Assembly (NCBI GenBank): GCA_963806015.1
Contig: CAWDWM010000006.1
Coordinates: forward strand, 777,682-841,681
Direction: 5' to 3'
DNA from: JAOPZW01 sp963806015
GTDB taxonomy: Bacteria > Actinomycetota > Thermoleophilia > Solirubrobacterales > Solirubrobacteraceae
DNA length: 64,000 bases
Below, piece by piece: positions 49,009 through 57,525 of the stretch; position 1 is the stretch's first letter; every line of letters starts with the position of its first letter. Made by a program: the position numbers and the translations under genes. The notes beneath the pieces are model-generated. The model made no database searches. It saw nothing but the letters and a program-made list of their open reading frames with translations, and had not been told where the DNA came from.

Positions 49009-49165
49009 AATGAGGAGCGGGCGGATCCGGAGGCCGGAAGCCAGCCGTAGTGCCGATGGAGACATCGGCGGCGGCGAAACTCGACACCGGCTCCACTCAC
49101 CTCTAGCTCAACGCCCGCGAACCTCCCCCGGCCGGCGGTCACAGCGCGCCGTCAGGCGGTCCGCC

Positions 49166-51223
49166 TCACGAGCGCCCGGCATACCAGACCTCCGAGCTCT
49201 CGAGCCAGACCGCGCGCCGGACCTCGTCGGGGAGCACGCGGCTCGAGTTGTTCGCCGGGTCCCGGGCGATGAAGTGGTAGCCGCGCTGGTCGATGATGCG
49301 GGCGCCGACGAGATGCAGGCCCTCGAGCTCCGTCACGCGCTGTCGCGCCGGGTCCTGCTCTCCCCCAGTCGTGAGAGGGACGCCCGTCCCGCCGATCAGG
49401 GCCCAGGTTCGTGGCGCGTCCGCGGGGGGCGACGTGCTCGCGGCGTAGACGTACTCGACGAACAGGAACGAGTGTCCGCATATCCCTCCGAACTGGCGGT
49501 CCTTCGGGCACGCGAACGTGGTCTCGGACGCCACTGTCGACCAGGTCTGGATCACGTCACCGGGCCGCAGCACCTCGTCCCAGAGCACCGGCCGGATGTT
49601 CTTGCTCGTCGGCTCGACGCCCGGAACCGCGGCCCTGGTACCGCCGGCGACCTCGACGATCGCGAGCGGGGCGCCCTCGCCCGGATCGGCCGTCTGCGTC
49701 GAGATCTGCCAGAGCAGGTACAGCCTGCGCCCCTCGTCGCGACCGAAGACGTGCTCGTTGGTGAGGACCCGCCGCAGCTGAGCCCAGAAGGGGTCGCCGG
49801 GGACGTAGGTCGGGCCCCCGTCGAGGAACCAGGCGCCGTCCGCGCCCAGTAGGCCGTCGAGGTCCTGCGCCAGGCTCGCCCGCGCCTGTGCGTACTCCGG
49901 CGAGTTGGGGTCCCGGGCTCGAAGCTGCTCGGTGGCGAGCAGCCGGCCGCCGAGGTTCCAGTAGTCGAGGTAGGCGCGCAGATACCGCAGGACGCTCGCC
50001 ACCGAGCACGGACTGCCCGGGGCCGTCTCGCGCTCGGCCTCGGCGAGCAGCAGCGACGGCATCCCGGTCGGCACCTGGGCGGGCCCATGGAGCAGATCGA
50101 GCGCTTGGCGCAGCTCGTCGCCCTCGAGCTTCGCCGTCAGGTCGTGCTCCAGCGCATCGGGCCTCGCGCCTTGTGTGAACGAGGCGTAGGCGTCCTTCAG
50201 CTGGCCGATGCGGCCGAAGTCGCCCTGGTAGGGGACCAGCACCGCCATGACCGCGCTGGCGTCCGGACCCAAGAAGCCGGCGAGCGCGGCCGCGATCCGG
50301 CTCGCGTCCGCCATGGACATGGCCAAGCTCTCGCCCGGAGGGCGCTGATCGCTCGTCTTGCCGAGCAGCGCCAGCGCCAGCGCCAGATCGCTCGCCCCCA
50401 GCTTGTCGCGCAGGTCGGCCTGCAGCAGCGAGCCGAATTCGTCCACATAGGCGAGCTCGAGCGACTCGGTGCCGTGGCTCGCCATCCTCGCCTCCCGGAG
50501 GAGCTCGAAGATCCGCTTCGTGTCCGGCCTCGACCAGAACATCCCCCGCGCCATGATCGCCTCATGCAGGGCCTCTGCCTGGTTTGCCCAGTCCTGCAGG
50601 AGGTCCCGGCGCTCGGGGGCATCCTGCCGCTGTACAGCTGCGCTCGGCCCGCGCCGCAGCGCGGGCGCGCCGAGGTCGACGACCGAGCCCGCCGTGAGCT
50701 GATCGGCGGCCTGCGCAGCCGCGCGCTCGTGGCGGTCGCCCGGGTCGCTCACGCGCAGCCCGCCCGGTCCGAGCCGGCTGTCGACGGGGCCGGCCGCCTG
50801 CTGGAGGACGTGGACGACCTCATGGGCGAGCAGATGGCGCCCCGCTGCCGTGGCCGGGTGGGGAGCCGACCGGTGCAGGAAGACGTCCGTGCCGGTGGTG
50901 AAGGCGGTGGCACCTAAAGCGCAGGCGATCGCATCGGCTCGTGCGTCCCTGTGCAGGCGGACCGCGGCGAGGTCCGCACCCAATCCCTGCTCGAGCTCAG
51001 CCCGTGCGCGGCCGGGCAACGGCACACCGCCGCCGCGCGCGCCGTCGATCGCTCGCGCCAGGTTGCGCTGCGGAGCCTGCGCCGGCGCTCGCCGCCGAGC
51101 GACCGCGAAGAGCTCGTGGTCGGCGGCAGGCGCGGCGGCGGCCGGCGGCGGACGGCGCACGGGAGCAGCGCGCGCGGACTGCGTCGCGGCAGCCTTGGCC
51201 GGCTCCAGCGCGCGCTGCGTCAT
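49166..51223 (-). CDS. DUF4157 protein with annexin-like segment, putative injection-system cargo
   Basis: 685 residues. N-terminal linker of Ala/Pro/Arg, then a DUF4157 domain (about 55-165): GGGVPLPGRARAELEQGLGA, DLAAVRLHRDARADAIACAL, TDVFLHRSA, LLAHEVVHVLQQAAGPVDSR with the zinc-like H134-E135-x-x-H138. DUF4157 is typical of proteins encoded beside contractile injection systems. Residues about 225-285 resemble an annexin repeat: DTKRIFELLREARMA, SLELAYVDEFGSLLQADLRD. The C-terminal third is a separate domain with FACPKDRQFGGICGHSFLFV and RGYHFIARDP, perhaps the toxic or enzymatic part. It is the last gene of the injection-system operon, just inside the tRNA remnant. Confidence 0.82.
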   Translation of the reverse strand: MTQRALEPAKAAATQSARAAPVRRPPPAAAAPAADHELFAVARRRAPAQAPQRNLARAIDGARGGGVPLPGRARAELEQGLGADLAAVRLHRDARADAIACALGATAFTTGTDVFLHRSAPHPATAAGRHLLAHEVVHVLQQAAGPVDSRLGPGGLRVSDPGDRHERAAAQAADQLTAGSVVDLGAPALRRGPSAAVQRQDAPERRDLLQDWANQAEALHEAIMARGMFWSRPDTKRIFELLREARMASHGTESLELAYVDEFGSLLQADLRDKLGASDLALALALLGKTSDQRPPGESLAMSMADASRIAAALAGFLGPDASAVMAVLVPYQGDFGRIGQLKDAYASFTQGARPDALEHDLTAKLEGDELRQALDLLHGPAQVPTGMPSLLLAEAERETAPGSPCSVASVLRYLRAYLDYWNLGGRLLATEQLRARDPNSPEYAQARASLAQDLDGLLGADGAWFLDGGPTYVPGDPFWAQLRRVLTNEHVFGRDEGRRLYLLWQISTQTADPGEGAPLAIVEVAGGTRAAVPGVEPTSKNIRPVLWDEVLRPGDVIQTWSTVASETTFACPKDRQFGGICGHSFLFVEYVYAASTSPPADAPRTWALIGGTGVPLTTGGEQDPARQRVTELEGLHLVGARIIDQRGYHFIARDPANNSSRVLPDEVRRAVWLESSEVWYAGRS

Positions 51224-51253
51224 GTGGACCCGCCGTTGCGCTGCATGTGGTGA

Positions 51254-52870
51254 TCAGCGCTGCTCGCTCTGACGGGCGTGGAAGTCGATGACGATCTCGA
51301 CGTCGGGGTGCTCGGCCTGGAGCCGCTCGACCTCGAGCCAGATGGCGTTCGCCAGCGGAAGCTTGACCGGGCTCGTGAACTTGAAGCCGATCGGGGCATT
51401 GGCGTACTCGCGTGCCAGCGGAGGGCGCGTGCGGGCCTCCAAGTAGGCATCGACCTTGCCTCGGATCTCGGCTGCCACCCACGTTGCGATGTCGATGGCC
51501 CTGGGATTGTCCGGATCGGGCAGAGCGCGCACGCTGTAGACGTCCTTGATCTCCCACAGGATGTCGTCGCGGATCTCATCGATGTCTGTGATCTGCGTGC
51601 CGTCGGCTCGGAAGACCGGGACGCCGAATCTTCCCTCCAGGCTCTTCGTCCCGGCTGCCTCGATCGGCACGACGGGTTGAGCGCCGGGCGCCAGAGCGGG
51701 AGCGCCGTGCTCGGGCTCTCGCACCGGCGCCATCCCGCCCTTGGCGGGGGCCCTCGCCGGCGCCGGAGTGGCCGGTTCGCCCACCGGCGAGCCCGCGGGG
51801 GCGCCGCCCGGTGCCTTCAGCGGCGGCGGCCGGCGAACCGGCGCCATGCTGCCCTTGACGGGCTCCACGGACAGCGCCTCGTAGGGCGCCGGGCGGGTGA
51901 TGAGATAGACGGCGGCTCCCGCGGCCACGCCAACGCCGACGACGACGATGACCCCGAGGACGATCCACCCCACCGGGTTGCTCACGAGGAGCGCGCCGCC
52001 AACGGCGCCGGTGGTCGTCACGGCCGCTGCCGCCTCTGGCGCGACGGCGAGGGTGCCGGTGACGAGCGCGGCTTCCGCACCGATCAACGTGCCCTCGGCC
52101 ACCGTGAGGCCGCCAACGGTGACGGTTCCCGCGGTGACCGCGGGGCCGGTCACCAGCGTCGCCTCGGTGGCCACGGTCGCCGTGGCCGTCGCCACGGTGC
52201 CCGGGCCCAGCGCCGTGCCCGCTACGGCGACGTTGCCCTCGGCGATCACGGCGGCGATCTGCGAAGGCAGGAGCGCCGTCCATTCGAGGAGGACCGGGCG
52301 GGCGGCCGCCAGCGCCACGGGCGCGACGCTGCCGGCCGTCGTGACCATCTCCGGCGTCTGGCGCTGCACCACGGAGCCGGAGCGGTCGGGCGAGGGCGCG
52401 GCTGCCGGCACTCGCGCATCGACGCCCCGGCCCTGAGCGATCTGCCCAGCGGCGGCGGCCGCGGCACGCTCGTGGCGATCCTCCGGGTGGCTCACCCGCA
52501 GGCCGTCGGGACCCTGCGTGCCATCGACGGGTCCCGCGCGCTGCTGGAGCACGTGGAAGACCTCGTGGGTGAGCAGGCGGCGTCCTGCGGAAGTAGACGA
52601 TTCCGGGGCGCTGCGATGCAGGAAGACATCCGGGCCGGAGGTCAACGCGGTGGCGCCGAACGCCTCGGCGAGCGCGTCCGCCCGCGACCCCCGATGGAGG
52701 CGCACCGCCGCCAGGTCCGCACCCAAGCCGTGCTCGAGCTCGGAACGGGCGGGCCGGGGCAACGGCACACCGCCGCTGCGGGCGGCGTCGAGCTCCTTGG
52801 CCCGGTCGCGCTGTGCCACGGGCGCGGCTGCTCCGGGGGCCTTGTCCGCTTTCAGCGCGAGCTCGGTCAC
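51254..52870 (-). CDS. DUF4157 protein with membrane-active middle and nuclease-like C-terminus, putative cargo toxin
   Basis: 538 residues from a GTG overlapping the upstream stop. The DUF4157 domain (about 25-135) has the same motifs as the next gene, with H102-E103-x-x-H106 in THEVFHVLQQRAGPVDGTQG. Residues about 165-300 are Ala/Val/Thr/Gly-rich with a true membrane helix (WIVLGVIVVVGVGVAAGAAV). A Pro-rich linker (PVRRPPPLKAPGGAPAG) leads to a C-terminal domain (about 415-538): TQITDIDEIRDDILWEIKDV, where E440-I-K442 fits a PD-(D/E)xK nuclease core, then IDIATWVAAEIRGKVDAYLE. Modular N-terminal delivery domain plus C-terminal effector is typical of polymorphic toxins. No immunity gene is obvious next to it. 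Confidence 0.82.
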   Translation of the reverse strand: MTELALKADKAPGAAAPVAQRDRAKELDAARSGGVPLPRPARSELEHGLGADLAAVRLHRGSRADALAEAFGATALTSGPDVFLHRSAPESSTSAGRRLLTHEVFHVLQQRAGPVDGTQGPDGLRVSHPEDRHERAAAAAAGQIAQGRGVDARVPAAAPSPDRSGSVVQRQTPEMVTTAGSVAPVALAAARPVLLEWTALLPSQIAAVIAEGNVAVAGTALGPGTVATATATVATEATLVTGPAVTAGTVTVGGLTVAEGTLIGAEAALVTGTLAVAPEAAAAVTTTGAVGGALLVSNPVGWIVLGVIVVVGVGVAAGAAVYLITRPAPYEALSVEPVKGSMAPVRRPPPLKAPGGAPAGSPVGEPATPAPARAPAKGGMAPVREPEHGAPALAPGAQPVVPIEAAGTKSLEGRFGVPVFRADGTQITDIDEIRDDILWEIKDVYSVRALPDPDNPRAIDIATWVAAEIRGKVDAYLEARTRPPLAREYANAPIGFKFTSPVKLPLANAIWLEVERLQAEHPDVEIVIDFHARQSEQR

Positions 52871-55461
52871 GGCGAGTTGCGCTCCAGCTGCACCCCGGCC
52901 GGGGCGTCGACCGTGGTCGTCGCGCCGAGGGCCAGCGTCTCCGCGACCAGCCACATGCGCGGCTGCGGGACCGGGCCGACCGCCACCACGCGCACGCCGA
53001 CGCGGAACCCGCGCAGGCTCGACTGTCTCACGGTGAGGAACGGGCCGAGCTCGCCGTGGATCCTGATGGCCTCGACCGGCGTCGTGAACGGCAGGGCGAT
53101 CGCGCCGGCTCGCACGAGCGTCGCGACGGTGTCGAGGACGTGGATGCTGCGGGCGTTGCCGACGAACACCGCGTGGCGGTCGCGGTCGTATCTCGACGGC
53201 ACGAGCGCGTGCACGACGTTGCGGGCGATCATCACGGTGTCGGCCGCCTCGCGGGCCGATGGGTCGCCGTCCGAGACCCCGACGTGGATGCCCTGCACGA
53301 CGTCCTCGAGGAGGTTGTCGACGATCTCGACGGTGCCGGCCCGCGCGCCGCCGACCACGATGCCCTGGCCGACGACGCGCAGGTCCTGCTGCAGCCGGCC
53401 GATCACCGCCTGCGCGGACTTGGGCAGCCGAGCGCGCGCCGGCCCGTCGGCGGCGCGGCGGGCCGCCGCCTGCAGCGCCTTCATCGCGCCGCGGCGCTGC
53501 ACCTGACTCGCCGTGAGCTGCTCGGCGAGCGCGACGATCAGCTTCTCGGCCTCCGAGCCGCCGAGGACGTGCAGCGGCTCGGCCCCGGGGACCTTCACCG
53601 CCCTGGTCCCCTCCTCGGCCTCGGGGCGCACGGCAGCCTCGATGAGCGTCCACAGGCCACGCGCCAGCGGCTCCCCTCCGGCGCGGACGCCCGCGCCCTC
53701 GGGGTCGCCCGTGATGCGGATCTCGTTTCCCGCGACGACCGCGTGACCTACGTCCACGAGCAGGATCCCGGTCTCCCACGGCCCGACCCTCAGCCGGTTG
53801 CGCTCGATCCGGATCGCGTCGGGGTCGCGGCCGCCGCCGGAGCGGACCGTGACGCACGTCTGCGACCGCCCGGCCGCCGACTCCGGACACGACAGCGAGC
53901 ACTCCGAGAGCGTCACCTCGCTCGAGGCGACCACCGTCAGCGCGCCGTTGAGCTGGGGGTCGCCCTTGCTCGGGCTGCCGCCCTCGATCCGGACGTGGCG
54001 GATCTCGACCTGGCTGCAGTTCTGCACGATCAGCGCGGCCTCGCTCTGCGTGGCGCGCAGGACGGTGGCGGGGCCCGCGCCCGAGACCACCACGCGCAGA
54101 CGCCCGGACAGCGTGACCGGCGAGGCCAGCGCGTAGAGCCCCGCCGCCAGGCACAGCTCCCCGCCCTCGACGGGGAGCGAGTCGACCGCCGCCTGCAGGT
54201 CGTCGCCCGGGGCGGCGGAGACCGTGCACGAGCCGCAGTGCGGCTTGATCGCGGTCAGCGGGACGAAGGTCGGCCGGCAGTCGTGCAGCACCGCGCGCGC
54301 GTCGAGATCGACCAGCGCCAATGGCGCGAAGGCATGCCGCACGCCGTCGGGCGGCGCATCGGTCAGCACCTCGATGCCGACCCCCTCCTCCTCGCGGACG
54401 CGGGCGCCCCAGGCGTCCCCGACCACGAAGGCGCCCGGGCCGGCCTTGAAGCGGACGCCCAGATCGTTCCCGCGCAGGGTGGCCGAGACGGCGCTCGCCG
54501 TACCCACCGTCTCGCCGTCCCAGCGCCGGACCACGAGCCCGTCCGCGCCGGCCGGCGCGGTCACCGGTCGATCGAGCGTGAGCATGTCGCCGCCCGCCGC
54601 CGTCTCGGGTGACTGCGCGATCGTGTAGAGCGCGCCGTGGGCGACGCGGTCCTCGCGCCGCGCCAGCCAGGAGACCTCGACGCGCTCTCCGGCCGCGAAC
54701 TTGACGGACGCAGAGGGACTCAGCGTGACCTGGTCGCCGGCGACCTCGGTGACGGCGACCGTGGCGGCGCCGTTCTCGAACGACCAGGCGAAGCGCGCGT
54801 CGCCGGGGCCGCCCGGGTCGATGACCTCGACGCGGAACAACCCGTCGGGCAGCTGGCCGAGCGGGTCGCCGGGCGGCGCGCAGGGATCGGCGGGCGCCGC
54901 GGGCGCGACGCGCTCGATCGAGAGCGTGCCGGTCGAGCCCGCCGCGAGGGCCAAGCCGTCGAGCGCCTCCGCGCAGGTGTCGGCGCTCGTCGAAGCACAG
55001 CGGACGCGATAGCCGACTCGCGTCCGCGCCGCGCTGTCGACCGGCGCCAGCGCCGGGTCGACCAGAGCGTCGGGCGCCTCGGCCGGCTGGACGTGCTGCT
55101 CGAAGACGTCGAGGTAGACGAGCGCCGTGCCGGTCGCCGGAAGGGGCTCGATCTGGTCCTGGTCGGAGTATCCGAAGTCCGCCGGCGCATACGCCATGAG
55201 GCCGTCGACCCACATCCGCCCGCCACGGACGTCGACCTCGAGCGTGCCGCTCGCCGTCACGCCGACCGCGAACGCCGGTGACCCGGCGACCACGCCGGCG
55301 GCCCCGATCACGTCCGCGGCCGCGCCGCGAGCCGTGCGGGCGCCGGCATCGAGGTTGAGGTTCCACTCGTGGTCGAGCAGAACGCGCCCCTGCTGCATGC
55401 GCGCACCAGTCCAGCGATCGGCGGGCCGGAGCGGGACCTTGGTGTAGTCGCCGGTCATCAT
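52867..55461 (-). CDS. DUF6519-like and beta-helix protein of the injection-system operon
   Basis: 864 residues. The N-terminus MTGDYTKVPLRPADRWTGAR then MQQGRVLLDHEWNLN matches DUF6519, found on baseplate-associated proteins. A middle region with beta strands (DARFAWSFENGAATVAVTEV) is followed by right-handed beta-helix turns: LRVVVSGAGPATVLRATQSE, VEIRHVRIEGGSPSKGDPQL, DAIRIERNRLRVG, GTVEIVDNLLEDVVQGIHVG. Beta-helices here suggest a fibre or receptor-binding part at the baseplate periphery. It overlaps both neighbours by 4 bases. Confidence 0.8.
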   Translation of the reverse strand: MMTGDYTKVPLRPADRWTGARMQQGRVLLDHEWNLNLDAGARTARGAAADVIGAAGVVAGSPAFAVGVTASGTLEVDVRGGRMWVDGLMAYAPADFGYSDQDQIEPLPATGTALVYLDVFEQHVQPAEAPDALVDPALAPVDSAARTRVGYRVRCASTSADTCAEALDGLALAAGSTGTLSIERVAPAAPADPCAPPGDPLGQLPDGLFRVEVIDPGGPGDARFAWSFENGAATVAVTEVAGDQVTLSPSASVKFAAGERVEVSWLARREDRVAHGALYTIAQSPETAAGGDMLTLDRPVTAPAGADGLVVRRWDGETVGTASAVSATLRGNDLGVRFKAGPGAFVVGDAWGARVREEEGVGIEVLTDAPPDGVRHAFAPLALVDLDARAVLHDCRPTFVPLTAIKPHCGSCTVSAAPGDDLQAAVDSLPVEGGELCLAAGLYALASPVTLSGRLRVVVSGAGPATVLRATQSEAALIVQNCSQVEIRHVRIEGGSPSKGDPQLNGALTVVASSEVTLSECSLSCPESAAGRSQTCVTVRSGGGRDPDAIRIERNRLRVGPWETGILLVDVGHAVVAGNEIRITGDPEGAGVRAGGEPLARGLWTLIEAAVRPEAEEGTRAVKVPGAEPLHVLGGSEAEKLIVALAEQLTASQVQRRGAMKALQAAARRAADGPARARLPKSAQAVIGRLQQDLRVVGQGIVVGGARAGTVEIVDNLLEDVVQGIHVGVSDGDPSAREAADTVMIARNVVHALVPSRYDRDRHAVFVGNARSIHVLDTVATLVRAGAIALPFTTPVEAIRIHGELGPFLTVRQSSLRGFRVGVRVVAVGPVPQPRMWLVAETLALGATTTVDAPAGVQLERNSP

Positions 55462-57525
55462 TCCTCCCAGGTCGCCAGCGCCAGGCCGGGACGCAGGCCG
55501 AGCGGGACGAACTCGTGGATCCGCCGCCGCAGGACGGCGACGCGGGCGGCCCGGCGCGCGTGGTGGTACGCGCCCACCTCGCCCCCGTCGCTCGCAGCCG
55601 AGTGCAGCGGGTGTGGTGGCTCGAGCGCGAGCGTGTAGTAGCCGCCGGCCTCGAAGCCGATCGAGTCGAAGGTCGGGGTGGGAAACGGCCCGCAGCGGTA
55701 GCTCACGGGATGCCGGGCCGACGCGCTGAGGTCGGGGCCGAGGTAGGAGTGCCGGACGCAGCCCTCTTGGGTCTGGAGCACCTCGACGCCGTCCAGGAAC
55801 AGGCAGTCGACGGCGTCGAGGGCCTCGAGCCGGACGGGGCCGGCGAAGGTCACGCCGTTCGCCTCCAACGCGGGCGGGAACGTGCTGGTGGCGCCGATCG
55901 CATCCTTGGGCGGGCCGGCCGGGCTCTCGTCGCAGACGCGCAGCGGCGCGCCGCGACCGTCGACGATGCAGTCCTCGAGCACCAGCGGCGCGGCGCCGAG
56001 GTCGACCCGGATGGCGGCGAGGATCGACCGCTCGGCCCGCAGGCGCAGGCCCCATGCGCCGCCCGCGACCCGCACCTCGCGGCCCGTGGCGGGATTCATG
56101 GTGACGTGGCGCAGATGCACGCACTCGAGGTCCGCGCCCAGCCTCAGATGCCCGTCCAGGAAGACCCCCTCGATCGTCACGCAGGCTCCGGTGAGGCCGA
56201 GGCTCAGGGTGCCGGCGATGGTCGGCGTCGCGAGCCGCTGCGCCACGATGCGCCAGCGCGGGACGTCCGGGGCGAACGACTGCGCCGGCGGGGCGTTGAG
56301 GCGATCGGAGGTCTCGAGACGGATCTCGACGTCCGGGTGCTCGGGGTCGGAGTCGTCGGGACTCAGGCCGGCGCTGAGCGCCCTGGCCTTCGTGAAGGCG
56401 GCGGCCAGCGTGCTGACGACGTTCCCCGTCGCCGGCAGCGCCGGGTTGACGACCACCACCACGCGCGCCGAGGGGTCGACGTCCGCGTCGCCCGCGAGCG
56501 CCCCCAGATCCCCGGGCACGGGACGGTGCCATGTCGCGCGAACCGTGCCGGCGAGCTCGGAGCCGAGCTCCGCGCATCCCCGCGCGATGTCGACGACCGC
56601 CTCGTCCGCCGCCGGCGGGGCCGGCGCCGGGGCTCCCGGCGGCAGCGCGCCGAAGCGCAGCTTGTCCCACGGCACCGGCGCACCGTCGACCGAGAGCGCC
56701 AGCAGCGTCGGCGACGTCCCCTCCGCGCCGGCGGCCAGCGGGTGCTCGGCCGCGAGCTCCCAGTTGACGCCATAGACGATCTGATCCGGCCCGGAGAGAG
56801 CCTCCACCACGCGGTAGGTCGCACGGACCGGAGCATCCAGCTCGTCGCCGGTGCGCGACGTCCCGGCGGCGCCGACATCGCTCGAGACGCGCAGCGGGCG
56901 TGGCCGCAGATAGAGCGGGGCTTCCGCGCCGAGCGGGTGCAGCGCGACGCGACCCGCCTCCGGCCGCGGCGCCGCCTCGGCGCTGAGGTAGGTGCGCACC
57001 TCCCACGGCCACACGACGGCGGTCGCGGCGCGCGGCGACCACGGACCGGACGGTGTCACGCTGCGGCGCATGCGCTCGAACGGCGTGCCGACGCGAAAGC
57101 GCGAGCCGTCTCTGAGATCGACGGACGCCGGCCGCAGCGGCGGAGGGTGGCGCAACCGCTGGGCCCACAGCGTGATCTGCCAGCCCTCCAGGGCGCGCAC
57201 CGTCCAGCCGGTGAGCACCTCGGCGAAGTCCTCGAGCGCCGCCGGCGTTCCCTTGCGCCGCCGCAGCGCAATCGCGTAGGCGACCTCGGTGCGCCCGGCG
57301 TCCAGGGGCAGACCGAGCAGTGCGCCGATGTGGGGAACCGCCCAGTCGGCGCAGCTCTCGATGAAGAAGTCCTCCCAGACCGCGTCGATGTCCTGCTCGA
57401 GCACCCGGCGCTGCTCGTCGACGCCGGCGAGCAGCAGGTCCAGCAGGCGTGGCGCTTCGGGCTCGCCGTCCGGGCGTCTCGCGCAGGGCGGGAGGCAGCC
57501 ACGCGGCGACGGGTGGCGCGCTCAC
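55458..57525 (-). CDS. phage tail protein (gpI-like) with apparent frame change near its start
   Basis: About 680 residues. The start GTG overlaps the upstream stop and gives SAPPVAAWLPPALRE, but the family-like continuation DGEPEAPRLLDLLLAGVDEQ lies in another frame; the change is near 57475. An uninterrupted frame exists only from an internal GTG at 57404. The conserved gpI-type block is VLEQDIDAVWEDFFIESCAD and WAVPHIGALLGLPLDAGRTE, then AIALRRRKGTPAALEDFAEV with LTGWTVRALEGWQ. This is the baseplate protein that links wedge and spike in contractile tails. A long beta-rich C-terminal extension (GTLSLGLTGACVTIEGVFLD) is unusual for gpI and may be a fibre domain. Confidence 0.78.
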
